Positions 20,586 to 30,108 are shown, counted from the first letter of the stretch. The stretch: 64,000 nucleotides of DNA from Citrobacter sp. MGH106 (GCF_001037495.1 NZ_KQ089822.1:1922001-1986000), one strand, 5' to 3'. The notes: generated by a model from the letters alone, not told the origin. Numbers and translations are program-made.

Positions 20586-21998
20586 ATGTATTGTATTCGA
20601 CCTTTAGTGCGTCCACTTTGTTTTCTGGCGCTGTTGCCGTTTTCTCTCGTTCAGGCTACTGATAAACCTGCATTGATAGGTGGTGGTGTTAACCCCTTGT
20701 CTGTAACCAGAATTCACGATCGTGTGAATTATATGGTGTCGCTAAACTTCAATAACGGAAAAACGGCTCAGCAATGGCGTTCCGTTGATTGTAAACAGGG
20801 TAAGGCACAGCTTCTCTACAAGGATTTATTGAATGAGGAGGGATTTACCAAAGCTCGCTATTACGGCAACAGTTACCTCCGTTATGCTCCTGCTCAAGAT
20901 GATAAGCAAATGACGGAAGAGGATATACGCGCGGTTTGCCAGCTACCGATAAAAGATGCAATCTGGGAAAGATTATCTCCCACGGATACAGTCGGCATTA
21001 CCGAACTTGTCGATGTTAATAACATCCAGCGCATTGGTGATATTTTGTCGGTACGTATGGGGTATGACTTTGCTGATATCATCTGGGAACCGCCTTATGA
21101 TGCACCGTTGGAATTAAAGATTGAGCATTACTTATATAATTGTAAAACGCATCAAGGAGATGCTGTAGCGTTAATGAACTTCGACAGTGAGGGGCGCGTT
21201 ACGGACTCACTTATCACTGCTGATATTGTCCGTCGTAAGAGTGACTTCAAAATTAACACGCAAAAGGCACAACGCTTTGAGCAACTCTGCCAGTTACCCG
21301 CGGGGAAATCATTCAAAGCCGAAGGGCATTTTATACCCGCCGCTAACAAGCAAGCCTCAACATTGATGGGGCCATCAATGCCCGAACTGAGTAATAATAA
21401 TCCGCAGTGGCTGAATAAATTCCCTCTGTCTGCTGCTATTGAACACCAGACTCAGTCATTGATCAAACCATGGGCGATTCCTCGCTTTAAACAGATTCGT
21501 TATACCGAAGTTAGTGCGCTTGGCAAGACCAAAGTACAACTGGATGCACAACCGGATGGATATATACGCAAGCTGGAAGATTATGGTATCTGGACGGTGC
21601 AACGTTTAACTCTGGGTAATCAGCTACAGCTGAAGTTCACCATGTCTATTAGTAGTAGCACTACATTGCTTAACACATTGCAGACGGACCTGCGTTTCCC
21701 GTTAGTGGCTGGTCAACAATATCAGGCTCAATGGGACAGTATTGACTCCAATAAGAAAGTCACTGCATCAGCGCTACGTTGCGACGTAACGGAAGAGGGA
21801 GATGCACATAGCATTGCACCTGAGTTTAGTGGGAAATATCTATTAGTGGAGTGTCATGCAACTAATGAAGGGCAACCGGGAAGTCGTGACAAACTTGCCT
21901 GGCTGCAAGATCTCAACGTCTTCGTGCCGGTTACTCAGCAATTGGGAGATAAACCTGAAAATCCAGTGAAACTGGAAAATGTTAGTGTGATACGTTAA
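20586..21998 (+). CDS. Secreted protein of unknown function (470 residues)
   Basis: The ATG at 20586 follows GAAGGAACATAT, a good ribosome-binding site. The first about 24 residues form a signal peptide (basic, then RPLCFLALLPFSLVQA), so the product is periplasmic or exported. The rest has no membrane segment and no C-terminal beta-barrel signature; it contains five scattered Cys after the signal peptide. I recognise no domain. It lies between two integrase fossils, has its own terminator, and is convergent with a colicin-type immunity gene, but lacks any hydrophobic pore hairpin, so it is not itself a pore-forming colicin. Its base composition looks lower in G+C than nearby core genes. Confidence 0.75.
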   Translation: MYCIRPLVRPLCFLALLPFSLVQATDKPALIGGGVNPLSVTRIHDRVNYMVSLNFNNGKTAQQWRSVDCKQGKAQLLYKDLLNEEGFTKARYYGNSYLRYAPAQDDKQMTEEDIRAVCQLPIKDAIWERLSPTDTVGITELVDVNNIQRIGDILSVRMGYDFADIIWEPPYDAPLELKIEHYLYNCKTHQGDAVALMNFDSEGRVTDSLITADIVRRKSDFKINTQKAQRFEQLCQLPAGKSFKAEGHFIPAANKQASTLMGPSMPELSNNNPQWLNKFPLSAAIEHQTQSLIKPWAIPRFKQIRYTEVSALGKTKVQLDAQPDGYIRKLEDYGIWTVQRLTLGNQLQLKFTMSISSSTTLLNTLQTDLRFPLVAGQQYQAQWDSIDSNKKVTASALRCDVTEEGDAHSIAPEFSGKYLLVECHATNEGQPGSRDKLAWLQDLNVFVPVTQQLGDKPENPVKLENVSVIR

Positions 21999-22009
21999 TA
22001 ACCAAACGA

Positions 22010-22037
22010 GCTCACCGCTTTAGCCGGTGAGCCTTTT
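22010..22037 (+). terminator. Terminator after the 470-residue secreted protein
   Basis: An 8-bp stem (GCTCACCG 22010-22017 with CGGTGAGC 22025-22032) with a 7-base loop is followed by CTTTT, starting 12 bases past the stop codon. Confidence 0.85.
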
Positions 22038-22089
22038 ATGACCGGCTCCCCATTTGATTAAGAGACCGAGACATTTAAGCATTAAAATC

Positions 22090-22437
22090 TCATAATTTTG
22101 AAAGGGTTTTAACAGATTTCACAGCTAAAAATAATATGCAAACTGGAATTGTCAGGATAAAACAGAAAAATTCAAAAATAACGACTAAACTGCCACCTGT
22201 GGAGCTAGTGAAGAAGTCTCGTTGCCAGAATTCTTTTTTTGAAAACAAAAGGGCGGTTTTTTCAATAATATACTTTGAAAAAGGGAATAAAAACGAGTTA
22301 ATCAACACAGCGAGGAATAACTGATATGTCAACTCACTCTCGGGGTTGTTCATCCAGGAATAGAAAAATACACCAATTACTATTACGCTCCACACACTAT
22401 TTTTAAGATAGTATTTGAGTGTCATCCCTGATTCCAT
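22090..22437 (-). CDS. Orphan colicin E1-type immunity protein
   Basis: 115 residues with three or four hydrophobic segments. It resembles the colicin E1 immunity family (colicins E1, 5, 10, K): TLKYYLKN at the start, PFSKYIIEKTALLF in the centre, the basic loop FSKKEFWQRDFF, and CFILTIPVCILF near the end, in the same order and spacing as I recall for ImmE1 (113 residues). Such proteins sit in the inner membrane and block the pore-forming domain of their colicin. No colicin or lysis gene is in the window, so it is an orphan. The ATG at 22437 follows GGAGCGGAG; the ATG at 22425 is the start that aligns with ImmE1. It is AT-rich, typical of transferred DNA. A strong Fur-box match lies 71-89 bases upstream. 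Confidence 0.75.
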   Translation of the reverse strand: MESGMTLKYYLKNSVWSVIVIGVFFYSWMNNPESELTYQLFLAVLINSFLFPFSKYIIEKTALLFSKKEFWQRDFFTSSTGGSLVVIFEFFCFILTIPVCILFLAVKSVKTLSKL

Positions 22438-22507
22438 AAGGCTCCGCTCCTGTAGTTAACAACGTTCCATCCGCAAGCAGCATGCTAACAAGATCGAAGG
22501 GAAAATC

Positions 22508-22526
22508 AATAACGATAATCATTCTC
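22508..22526. promoter_or_regulatory. Strong Fur-box match
   Basis: The 19-mer beginning AATAACGATAATCATT matches the Fur consensus at 16 of 19 positions (counted by eye), much better than the tonB box in this window. The nearest intact gene is the immunity gene on the minus strand. On the plus side only fossil sequence follows before nikA. Confidence 0.7.
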
Positions 22527-22643
22527 AGTCGTGATGATGGTATCTCGCAGGGGCATTATTGATTGCGGACTTCTCACTTAACCCATACGACGATTTGGTT
22601 CTGATTTGTGATCTTGATGATAGCCAGGCGATATGAAGGCCTT

Positions 22644-22735
22644 TTACCGACCAGTTTTCTCTATTCTTTCCCACATGTCGCTGTCGTAGCCAGTCGCGAA
22701 TTTCCTGCTACTTCCCAACAAAATTTATTGATAAC
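22644..22735 (-). pseudogene. Second integrase C-terminal fossil
   Basis: On the minus strand the frame reads LLGSSRKFATGYDSDMWERI and then stops at 22644. This lines up with the LLGH...YxDDRGxEW end of tyrosine integrases. At DNA level it parallels the first fossil: CCAGTTTT, CTTTCCCAC and AACAAAATTT occur in the same order, with 68 bases from first to last motif at 19927-20004 and 66 at 22651-22726. It lacks the rest of the gene. Confidence 0.65.
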
Positions 22736-22757
22736 GAAAAGCTTATTTATCCTGGCA

Positions 22758-22806
22758 TTGATCCTGAACAATTAAAAAGTATGATGAATTACTAAAATCA
22801 TCATAC
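22758..22806 (+). promoter_or_regulatory. nik promoter: FNR box and perfect NikR operator
   Basis: TTGAT-CCTG-AACAA (22758-22771) is an FNR box with one mismatch. It is followed by GTATGA (22779-22784), 16 bases, TCATAC (22801-22806), an exact match to the E. coli NikR operator GTATGA-N16-TCATAC. The operator lies inside a perfect 14-bp inverted repeat (22774-22787 and 22798-22811). TAAAAT at 22793-22798 fits a -10 box. A start near 22806 would put the FNR centre at -41.5, a class II arrangement, with NikR blocking the -10. Confidence 0.88.
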
Positions 22807-22844
22807 TTTTTTAACTTACATCTATCGTCTTCGGGGGCACCATC

Positions 22845-24416
22845 TTGTCCAGACTAAACCGCACACTCATAGCGCTGCTGGCATGCGCGCCTTTTTTTGC
22901 ACAGGCAGCAGCCTCCGATGAAATCACCACTGCATGGCCGGTGAATGTGGGGCCGTTAAACCCACATCTTTATACACCTAACCAGATGTTTGCTCAGAGC
23001 ATGGTTTATGAGCCGTTGGTGAAATATCAGGCGGATGGTTCGGTAATTCCGTGGCTGGCAAAAAGCTGGAGTCACTCGGAAGACGGTAAAACCTGGACTT
23101 TCAACTTACGTGATGATGTTAAATTCTCTAACGGTGAAGAATTTGATGCTCAGGCCGCAGTGGAAAACTTCCGCGCAGTACTGGATAACCGTAAACGGCA
23201 TGCCTGGCTGGAGTTAACCAATCAAATCACGGATGTTAAAGCGTTAAGTAAAAATGAACTGCAAATCACACTGAAGGATGCGTACTATCCTTTCCTGCAA
23301 GAGTTGACCCTGCCGCGACCTTTCCGTTTTATTGCACCTTCTCAGTTTAAAAATAACGAAACCCTGAACGGAATTAAAGCGCCGGTTGGCACCGGGCCCT
23401 GGGTGCTGAAAGAATCGAAACTCAACCAGTATGATGTGCTGGTGCGCAATGAGCATTACTGGGGTGGAAAACCTCAAATTCAAAAGGTTACTGTCAAAGT
23501 GATCCCGGATCCAACCACACGGGCTGTCGCTTTTGAAACAGGTAATATCGATCTGTTATATGGAAATGAAGGGCTACTGCCTCTTGATACCTTCGCACGC
23601 TTCAGTCAGAACCCTGAATACAGAACGCAGCTTTCAGCACCTGTTGAAACCGTGATGCTGGCGCTCAACTCAGCAAAAGCACCAACTAATGAACTGGCTG
23701 TGCGTGAAGCATTAAATTATGCAGTTGATAAAAAAACGCTGATAAAAAATGCGTTGTACGGTACTCAGCAGGTAGCAGATACGCTGTTTGCGCCATCCGT
23801 CCCTTACGCCAATATCGGTTTGAAGCCGCGCGAATACGATCCACAGCACGCAAAATCTTTGCTGGAACAAGCTGGCTGGACTCTGCCCGCCGGAAAAACA
23901 ATTCGAGAAAAAGCCGGTCAACCGTTACATATCGAACTGGCCTATGTCGGTACCGATGCGCTCAGCAAATCAATGTCTGAGATTATGCAGGCAAATATGC
24001 GCCAGATTGGTGTGGATGTTGCTCTGGTCGGGGAAGAGGAGAGCAGTATATACGCCCGTCAGCGCGATGGTCGCTTTGGTATGATTTTCAATCGCACCTG
24101 GGGGGCGCCGTATGATCCACATGCTTTCATGAGTTCAATGCGTGTACCATCCCATGCTGACTACCAGGCCCAGCTTGGTCTTCCCGACAAAGCGCAAATC
24201 GACAAAGAGATTGGTGACGTGCTGATTTCCACAGATAAAACTCAGCGCCAGGAGCTGTATCGTGACATTCTGACCCGTTTGCATAATGAAGCGGTTTACT
24301 TACCAATCAGTTATATGTCGATGATGGTGGTCGCTAAACCTGGCCTGGGGGAGATCCCTTACGCACCGATTGCCTCGGAAATCCCGTTTGAACAGATAAA
24401 ACCGGTGAAACACTGA
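22845..24416 (+). CDS. nikA: Periplasmic nickel-binding protein NikA
   Basis: 523 residues, matching E. coli NikA (524). The TTG at 22845 is the only sensible start (no nearby in-frame ATG; GGGGG at 22833-22837). The signal peptide ends near residue 22 (FFAQAAA), followed by [19 protein letters not shown], a NikA signature not shared by OppA or DppA. It binds Ni(II) in a small chelator complex and passes it to NikBC. It is first of five tightly overlapping genes; its stop overlaps the nikB start by one base. Nickel supplies anaerobic NiFe hydrogenases and, in some relatives, urease. Confidence 0.96.
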   Translation: MSRLNRTLIALLACAPFFAQAAASDEITTAWPVNVGPLNPHLYTPNQMFAQSMVYEPLVKYQADGSVIPWLAKSWSHSEDGKTWTFNLRDDVKFSNGEEFDAQAAVENFRAVLDNRKRHAWLELTNQITDVKALSKNELQITLKDAYYPFLQELTLPRPFRFIAPSQFKNNETLNGIKAPVGTGPWVLKESKLNQYDVLVRNEHYWGGKPQIQKVTVKVIPDPTTRAVAFETGNIDLLYGNEGLLPLDTFARFSQNPEYRTQLSAPVETVMLALNSAKAPTNELAVREALNYAVDKKTLIKNALYGTQQVADTLFAPSVPYANIGLKPREYDPQHAKSLLEQAGWTLPAGKTIREKAGQPLHIELAYVGTDALSKSMSEIMQANMRQIGVDVALVGEEESSIYARQRDGRFGMIFNRTWGAPYDPHAFMSSMRVPSHADYQAQLGLPDKAQIDKEIGDVLISTDKTQRQELYRDILTRLHNEAVYLPISYMSMMVVAKPGLGEIPYAPIASEIPFEQIKPVKH

Positions 24417-25360
24417 TGCTGCGTTATGCTATACGGCGAATTCTGCTGCTGATTCCGATGATTTTCGCCGCGTCAGTGGTTATCTTTTTAATGTTGCGTT
24501 TGGGAACCGGCGACCCGGCACTTGATTACTTACGTTTATCTAACCTGCCCCCAACGCCTGATATGGTGGCTTCCACACGAGTCATGCTTGGGTTGGATCA
24601 ACCACTCATTGTGCAGTACGGTCGCTGGCTGTGGAAGGCCGTGCATCTGGATTTTGGTATCTCTTTTGCTACTCAGCGCCCGGTGCTGGATGATGTGATG
24701 CACTTTCTGCCTGCCACTTTACAGCTGGCGGGCGCTGCACTGGTACTGATCCTGCTAACTTCTGTACCGTTGGGAATTTGGGCTGCTCGTCATCGCGACC
24801 GCCTGCCAGATTTTGTTGTGCGGATAATCGCCTTTCTTGGTGTATCAATGCCCAACTTCTGGCTCGCTTTTCTGCTGGTCATGTTCTTCTCGGTTTATTT
24901 GAAGTGGCTGCCCGCGCTGGGCTACGGCGGCTGGCAGTACATCATTCTTCCTGCTGTGTCGATTGCTTTTATGTCGCTGGCGATTAATGCCCGCTTGCTG
25001 CGTGCAAGCATGCTAGAGGTTGCCGGGCAGCGTCATGTTACCTGGGCGCGTCTGCGCGGCCTGAACGAGAAGCAAATCGAACGCCGTCATATTCTGCGTA
25101 ATGCCTCGTTACCGATGATCACCGCTGTGGGAATGCACATTGGCGAATTGATTGGTGGAACGATGATTATTGAGAATATCTTTGCCTGGCCAGGCGTTGG
25201 ACGTTATGCCGTATCGGCAATTTTCAACCGTGATTATCCGGTGATCCAATGCTTTACGCTAATTATGGTGGTGGTATTTGTTGTTTGTAATCTGGTGGTT
25301 GATTTACTGAATGCCGCAGTAGATCCACGTATTCGCCGTCATGAAGGAGCGCATTCTTGA
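24416..25360 (+). CDS. nikB: Nickel ABC transporter permease NikB
   Basis: 314 residues, six membrane segments, N-terminal [16 protein letters not shown] typical of DppB-type permeases. The cytoplasmic EAA loop is [23 protein letters not shown]. It overlaps nikA by 1 base and nikC by 4 bases. It forms the nickel channel with NikC. Confidence 0.96.
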   Translation: MLRYAIRRILLLIPMIFAASVVIFLMLRLGTGDPALDYLRLSNLPPTPDMVASTRVMLGLDQPLIVQYGRWLWKAVHLDFGISFATQRPVLDDVMHFLPATLQLAGAALVLILLTSVPLGIWAARHRDRLPDFVVRIIAFLGVSMPNFWLAFLLVMFFSVYLKWLPALGYGGWQYIILPAVSIAFMSLAINARLLRASMLEVAGQRHVTWARLRGLNEKQIERRHILRNASLPMITAVGMHIGELIGGTMIIENIFAWPGVGRYAVSAIFNRDYPVIQCFTLIMVVVFVVCNLVVDLLNAAVDPRIRRHEGAHS

Positions 25361-26190
25361 ACTTTTACCTCTCTTCACGCTGGTCGGTACGTCTGGCACT
25401 GATCGTTATTGTTTTGCTGGCTGTGATTGCGCTTACCAGCCAGTGGTGGTTACCCTATGATCCGCAGTCAATTGATTTACCATCGCGTCTGTTAGCCCCC
25501 GATAGCCAGCATTGGCTGGGGACTGATCATCTGGGGCGCGATATCTTCTCCCGCTTGCTGGCAGCAACCCGGGTGTCGCTCGGTTCGGTCATGGCCTGTT
25601 TAATTCTGGTACTGACATTGGGGCTGATCGTCGGAGGAAGCGCAGGATTGATTGGCGGCCGTGTCGATCAGGCCACAATGCGTGTCGCGGATATGTTTAT
25701 GACTTTTCCGACTTCAATCCTCTCTTTTTTCCTCGTCGGTGTGCTGGGTACAGGACTGACCAATGTCATTATAGCTATCGCTCTGTCGCATTGGGCATGG
25801 TATGCACGAATGGTACGTAGCCTGGTTATCTCCTTACGCCAACGTGAATTTGTGCTCGCTTCCCGACTTTCCGGCGCCGGTAATGTCAGAATATTTATCG
25901 ACCATCTGGCCGGAGCGGTGATCCCCTCATTGCTCGTCCTGGCAACTCTGGATATTGGTCATATGATGCTGCACGTGGCGGGAATGTCATTTCTTGGCCT
26001 CGGTGTGACCGCGCCAACTGCCGAATGGGGTGTCATGATCAACGACGCTCGCCAGTATATCTGGACTCAGCCGCTACAAATGTTCTGGCCAGGGTTGGCG
26101 CTGTTTATCAGCGTAATGGCCTTCAATCTGGTGGGGGATGCACTGCGTGATCATCTGGATCCCCATCTCGTCACGGAGCATGCCCACTGA
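25357..26190 (+). CDS. nikC: Nickel ABC transporter permease NikC
   Basis: 277 residues from TTG 25357, placed right after AAGGAG; the product begins [15 protein letters not shown] like E. coli NikC. DppC-type motif [14 protein letters not shown] near residue 55; EAA loop [23 protein letters not shown]. It overlaps nikB by 4 bases and nikD by 1, so translation of the operon is coupled throughout. Confidence 0.96.
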   Translation: MNFYLSSRWSVRLALIVIVLLAVIALTSQWWLPYDPQSIDLPSRLLAPDSQHWLGTDHLGRDIFSRLLAATRVSLGSVMACLILVLTLGLIVGGSAGLIGGRVDQATMRVADMFMTFPTSILSFFLVGVLGTGLTNVIIAIALSHWAWYARMVRSLVISLRQREFVLASRLSGAGNVRIFIDHLAGAVIPSLLVLATLDIGHMMLHVAGMSFLGLGVTAPTAEWGVMINDARQYIWTQPLQMFWPGLALFISVMAFNLVGDALRDHLDPHLVTEHAH

Positions 26191-26954
26191 TGCCACAACA
26201 AATTGAGCTGCAAAATCTTGTTCTGCATGCAGAGAAACCGCTGGTCAACGGCGTGTCACTGTCGCTTAAACGCGGACGTGTACTGGCACTGGTAGGGGGA
26301 AGTGGAAGCGGAAAATCGCTAACCTGTGCCGCCGCGCTCGGCATTCTTCCGTCGGGTGTCCATCAAACTGCGGGAGCCGTTCTTGCAGATGGTAAACCGG
26401 TTTCCCCTGGCGATCTGCGTGGTGTAAAAGTTGCGACAATTATGCAGAACCCACGCAGCGCATTTAATCCGCTGCGAACCATGGCTGCACATGCGCGGGA
26501 AACCTGCATCGTGCTTGGGAAACCTGCAGATGATGCCACGCTTATCACGACTCTGGAGGCCGTGGGGTTAGAGGATGCCGCTCGTGTTCTCACTCTTTAT
26601 CCCTTTGAAATGAGTGGTGGTATGTTGCAACGCATGATGATTGCAATGGCGGTGCTGTGTGATGCGCCGTTTATTGTGGCAGATGAACCGACAACCGATC
26701 TGGACGTGGTCGCGCAAGCGCGCATTCTCGATTTGCTGGACAGCATTATGCAAACTCGTGCGCCAGGGATGCTGCTGGTGACCCATGATATGGGCGTAGT
26801 GGCGCGACTGGCCGACGAGGTGGCGGTAATGGATCATGGCAATATCGTTGAGTACGGCGACGTTCAAACTCTGTTTCGGACGCCTCAACATACCGTCACG
26901 CGTAATCTGGTTTCTGCACATCTTGCTTTGTACGGCATGGAGTTAGTCTTATGA
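26190..26954 (+). CDS. nikD: Nickel ABC transporter ATPase NikD
   Basis: 254 residues. Walker A GGSGSGKS near residue 36, signature MSGGMLQR, Walker [13 protein letters not shown]. One of two ATPases energising NikBC. It overlaps nikE by 4 bases. Confidence 0.96.
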   Translation: MPQQIELQNLVLHAEKPLVNGVSLSLKRGRVLALVGGSGSGKSLTCAAALGILPSGVHQTAGAVLADGKPVSPGDLRGVKVATIMQNPRSAFNPLRTMAAHARETCIVLGKPADDATLITTLEAVGLEDAARVLTLYPFEMSGGMLQRMMIAMAVLCDAPFIVADEPTTDLDVVAQARILDLLDSIMQTRAPGMLLVTHDMGVVARLADEVAVMDHGNIVEYGDVQTLFRTPQHTVTRNLVSAHLALYGMELVL

Positions 26955-27751
26955 CACTACTGACGGTCACGGGTATTTCACATCAGTATGCCCATGCGAA
27001 TTTGAGCGGCAGACACCAGCATCAGTCTGTATTAAAGGATGTTTCATTAACACTTAAAAGCGGTGAAACGGTTGCTTTGCTGGGGCGCAGTGGTTGTGGC
27101 AAAAGCACACTGGCACGTTTGCTTGTTGGTTTAGAATCTCCGACTCAGGGTTGCGTCAGTTGGCGGGGAGAGCCACTCACCCGGTTGAATCGGACAAAGC
27201 AAAAAGCATTTCGCCGGGATATTCAGATGGTATTTCAGGACTCCATTAGTGCCGTTAACCCACGTAAAACCGTACGTGATATTTTACGTGAACCCATGCG
27301 CCACCTGCTATCACTTAGTAAAACAGAACAACTCGCGCGTGCAAACGAAATGCTTAAAGCGGTTGATCTGGACGACAGCATACTCGACAAACGTCCGCCA
27401 CAGCTCAGCGGTGGTCAGCTACAGCGTGTCTGTCTCGCACGGGCATTGAGCGTTGAGCCTAAGCTATTAATTCTGGACGAAGCGGTGTCTAACCTTGATC
27501 TGGTGCTGCAAGCTGGCGTAATTCGCTTGCTCAAAAAACTGCAACAGCAGTTTGGCACTGCCTGCCTGTTTATTACCCATGATTTACGCCTTGTCGAACG
27601 TTTTTGCCACCGGGTGATGGTGATGGACGACGGGAGAATTGTTGAAACGCAAATCGTGGGTGAGACACTAACTTTCTCTTCTGATGCCGGACGAGTACTA
27701 CAGAATGCGGTACTCCCCGCATTCCCTGTGCGTCACACTCAGGCATCATAA
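26951..27751 (+). CDS. nikE: Nickel ABC transporter ATPase NikE
   Basis: 266 residues. Walker [10 protein letters not shown], signature [15 protein letters not shown], Walker [13 protein letters not shown]. It is the last nik gene here. In E. coli nikR follows nikE; in this window a MocR-type gene on the opposite strand follows instead, 31 bases away, and no nikR-like frame is found. No clear terminator is visible in the short gap. Confidence 0.96.
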   Translation: MTLLTVTGISHQYAHANLSGRHQHQSVLKDVSLTLKSGETVALLGRSGCGKSTLARLLVGLESPTQGCVSWRGEPLTRLNRTKQKAFRRDIQMVFQDSISAVNPRKTVRDILREPMRHLLSLSKTEQLARANEMLKAVDLDDSILDKRPPQLSGGQLQRVCLARALSVEPKLLILDEAVSNLDLVLQAGVIRLLKKLQQQFGTACLFITHDLRLVERFCHRVMVMDDGRIVETQIVGETLTFSSDAGRVLQNAVLPAFPVRHTQAS

Positions 27752-27782
27752 GGTTTAAATTGGATGTTACGTACGCTCACGC

Positions 27783-29261
27783 TTAACTGCGGCATGTTTT
27801 GACGTTCCGCCCTTGTTTAATCAGGTCTGTAAGCATGCCGATCGCCGCCGGAATATCGTTACTGGAGGTATTTCCGTAGCCAATCACAAGACCAGAAACC
27901 GCGCCGGGCCTCGTACAGAATGATGACAAAGCCTGAACGCCCAGACCATGCTGGTGGGCTAATTCAGCGATCCTTTTGTCATCATCTCCCGCTGCCAGCT
28001 TCAGCGTCAGGTGCATTCCTGATTTACCCCCGAGAATCTGATCTGGTGAAAAGTCGGCTATCAGCGCCTCGCGTAAAATACGCTGGCGCTCGCGGTAGAG
28101 TCGTCGCATCCGCCCCAGATGTCGGCCAAACTCTCCACTTTTCATGAAATCAGCCATAGCCATCTGCTGCAATTGTTGGCCATTTCGGAGAATTTCATTC
28201 AATACCGTTTTTGCCTGTGCCATTACGCGCGCAGGAAGTACAAGGAATCCCAGCTTTAAGGAGGGAAACATCGTCTTACTGAACGAGCCGATGTAGAGTA
28301 CAGGCGTATGTGATACGAGTCCCTGCATGCTGGCTATCGGTCCGCCAGAGTGCCTGAAGTCGCCATCGTAGTCGTCTTCTATCAACCATGCTCCGGTGCG
28401 GCTGGCTTTTGAAATCAGCGCCAGTCGTCTGGCGACGGACATCACCGCCCCGGTGGGATATTGATGGGCAGGGGAGGTATAAATTAGCCTTGGTGTATGG
28501 GTCGTCCATGCATCCTTTGGTACGCGTATACCTTCTTCGTCCACCGCCATCAATACCGTATGCAAATTACCAGCAGAGAATGCTGCCTTTGCCCCACGAT
28601 AGCCGGGGTCTTCCATCCAGACTGTATCGCCAGGATCTGTCAGCAGCGTTACGCAAAGCTCCAGCGCCTGTTTTGCTCCCTCAGTCACGATTATCTGGGA
28701 AACATCGCAACGCACTCCGCGCGCAACATACAGATGCGTTGCTATCGCTTCTCGTAGAGTGCGTTCGCCTGCCGGTTCGCTATAGCCCAGCGAGTGGGAT
28801 TGCAACTGTCTGACCGCCCGGTCAAGGGAGCGTCGCCAGGCAGCCAGCGGAAATTCCCTGATTGCGGGCATGCCGGGAGATAACAGTGCATCGTGTACCG
28901 GTTGTAACGGGGTTTCCAGAATCGGTCTGAGGCGATCAGCCAGACGGACTGCGGGCGTGTCCGGCGATACCGGGGAGACGTTTTTGCGGTCGGCGCCTGA
29001 CAGGGATGCCACACGAGTGCCCTGGCGATCGGCCAGAATATACCCTTCTGCTGCCAGGTGTTCATAAACGTTCACAACGGTATTTCGCGATACACCGAGC
29101 TCTTTTGCCAGCGTTCGGGATGATATCAGGCTCGAGCCCGCCGGCAGGTGGCCACTCAGAATCGCCTGCTGAATACGCTCTGTAAGCTGTTTTTGCAGAG
29201 ATAGCGGTTCACCGCCTGGGGAGATTGCCCCCGGCGTCAGAGGGGCGGTGATATCAAACAT
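27783..29261 (-). CDS. MocR/PdxR-type regulator (GntR HTH fused to aminotransferase domain)
   Basis: 492 residues from ATG 29261; a TTG at 29279 would add six. The N-terminal winged helix-turn-helix of the GntR family is seen as SSRTLAKELGVSRNTVVNVYEHLAAEGY (about 45-75). The rest is a fold-type I aminotransferase domain with EDPGYRGAK, the EDDYDGDFR cofactor Asp, and the PLP Lys in GSFSKTMFPSLKLGF. Such proteins bind DNA and sense PLP or an amino compound. It is divergent from an acetyltransferase gene, its likely target. The effector is unknown; PdxR-type control of vitamin B6 synthesis is possible, but no pdx gene is nearby. Confidence 0.88.
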   Translation of the reverse strand: MFDITAPLTPGAISPGGEPLSLQKQLTERIQQAILSGHLPAGSSLISSRTLAKELGVSRNTVVNVYEHLAAEGYILADRQGTRVASLSGADRKNVSPVSPDTPAVRLADRLRPILETPLQPVHDALLSPGMPAIREFPLAAWRRSLDRAVRQLQSHSLGYSEPAGERTLREAIATHLYVARGVRCDVSQIIVTEGAKQALELCVTLLTDPGDTVWMEDPGYRGAKAAFSAGNLHTVLMAVDEEGIRVPKDAWTTHTPRLIYTSPAHQYPTGAVMSVARRLALISKASRTGAWLIEDDYDGDFRHSGGPIASMQGLVSHTPVLYIGSFSKTMFPSLKLGFLVLPARVMAQAKTVLNEILRNGQQLQQMAMADFMKSGEFGRHLGRMRRLYRERQRILREALIADFSPDQILGGKSGMHLTLKLAAGDDDKRIAELAHQHGLGVQALSSFCTRPGAVSGLVIGYGNTSSNDIPAAIGMLTDLIKQGRNVKTCRS

Positions 29262-29370
29262 ATGTCGTGGACCTATCAAAAACTAAAACCGTGGCTCTTT
29301 TCAGGATACCACAATTATTTCATCCTCTGACTCTGTTAATGATCCCGTCTCAAAGGAGCTGATCGTCACC

Positions 29371-30108
29371 ATGACTAATATAATGAATCGCTTTAACCAG
29401 CCTGTCGGCGCCGAACTCTCTGGCTGGAGTGGCGCGAAACTTCCCGGTGAAAAATCACTGGAAGGTCGCTATTGTCGGCTTGAACGCATCAGCGCTGAAC
29501 GTCATGCAGCTGATCTTTATGAGGCATACTGCGAAGCGCCGGATGAGCGCGACTGGACCTATCTGCCGTCAGGACCTTTCGAGAGTGAAGTATCCTACCG
29601 CACCAGTCTGCTGAGTGCCAAAACGTTGCGCGATCCGCTGCATTACGCTGTGATTGATAAGGCCAGCGGCAAGCCGTCTGGTACGGTTGCACTTATGCGG
29701 ATTGATCCCGCTAACGGGGTCATTGAGGTCGGCTATGTGACCTATTCGCCGCGCATGAAGCGTACGCGTATATCTACGGAGGTTATGGCGCTGCTGCTTC
29801 GCTATGTTTTTGAGGAGCTCCGTTATCGCCGGCTGGAATGGAAGTGCGACTCACTCAATGCTCCGTCCCGAGCGGCGGCAGAACGCTTCGGCTTCCGATT
29901 TGAAGGCATTTTCCGCCAGGCCGTTGTGTACCGCGGGCGCAACCGTGACACCGCCTGGTATTCAATCATTGACGGTGAGTATCCTGCGTTGCGCATCGCC
30001 TACGAAAAATGGTTAGCGGCAGATAACTTCGATGATGATGGTAATCAACAGGAAAAACTCGGTAACTTGATTGCAAAAATGCGACAGGATGAACCGCAAT
30101 ATCGTTAA
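29371..30108 (+). CDS. RimJ/RimL-family GNAT acetyltransferase
   Basis: 245 residues. The ATG at 29371 follows AAGGAG. The N-terminal part has GRYCRLERISAERHAADLYEA; the acetyl-CoA-binding region is around TRISTEVMALLLRYVFEELRYRRLEWKCDSLN with SRAAAERFGFRFEG, the hallmark of RimL/RimJ-type acetyltransferases. The acceptor is unknown. Divergent pairing with the MocR regulator (109 bases between starts) suggests the two form a regulated unit. Confidence 0.85.
   Translation: MTNIMNRFNQPVGAELSGWSGAKLPGEKSLEGRYCRLERISAERHAADLYEAYCEAPDERDWTYLPSGPFESEVSYRTSLLSAKTLRDPLHYAVIDKASGKPSGTVALMRIDPANGVIEVGYVTYSPRMKRTRISTEVMALLLRYVFEELRYRRLEWKCDSLNAPSRAAAERFGFRFEGIFRQAVVYRGRNRDTAWYSIIDGEYPALRIAYEKWLAADNFDDDGNQQEKLGNLIAKMRQDEPQYR

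Larger units (their letters stand above)
22438..22757. other. Non-coding remnant region between immunity gene and nik promoter
   Basis: About 320 bases without an intact gene. It contains a Fur-box match and a second integrase-tail fossil (both listed). The remainder is full of stops in all frames and looks like eroded coding DNA. Confidence 0.55.

Noticed and set aside
20586-22437. The secreted protein and immunity gene as a classic colicin operon
   Set aside because: The convergent layout fits, but the 470-residue protein has a signal peptide and no C-terminal hydrophobic hairpin, no lysis gene is present, and no LexA box lies upstream, so it is not a standard pore-forming colicin.
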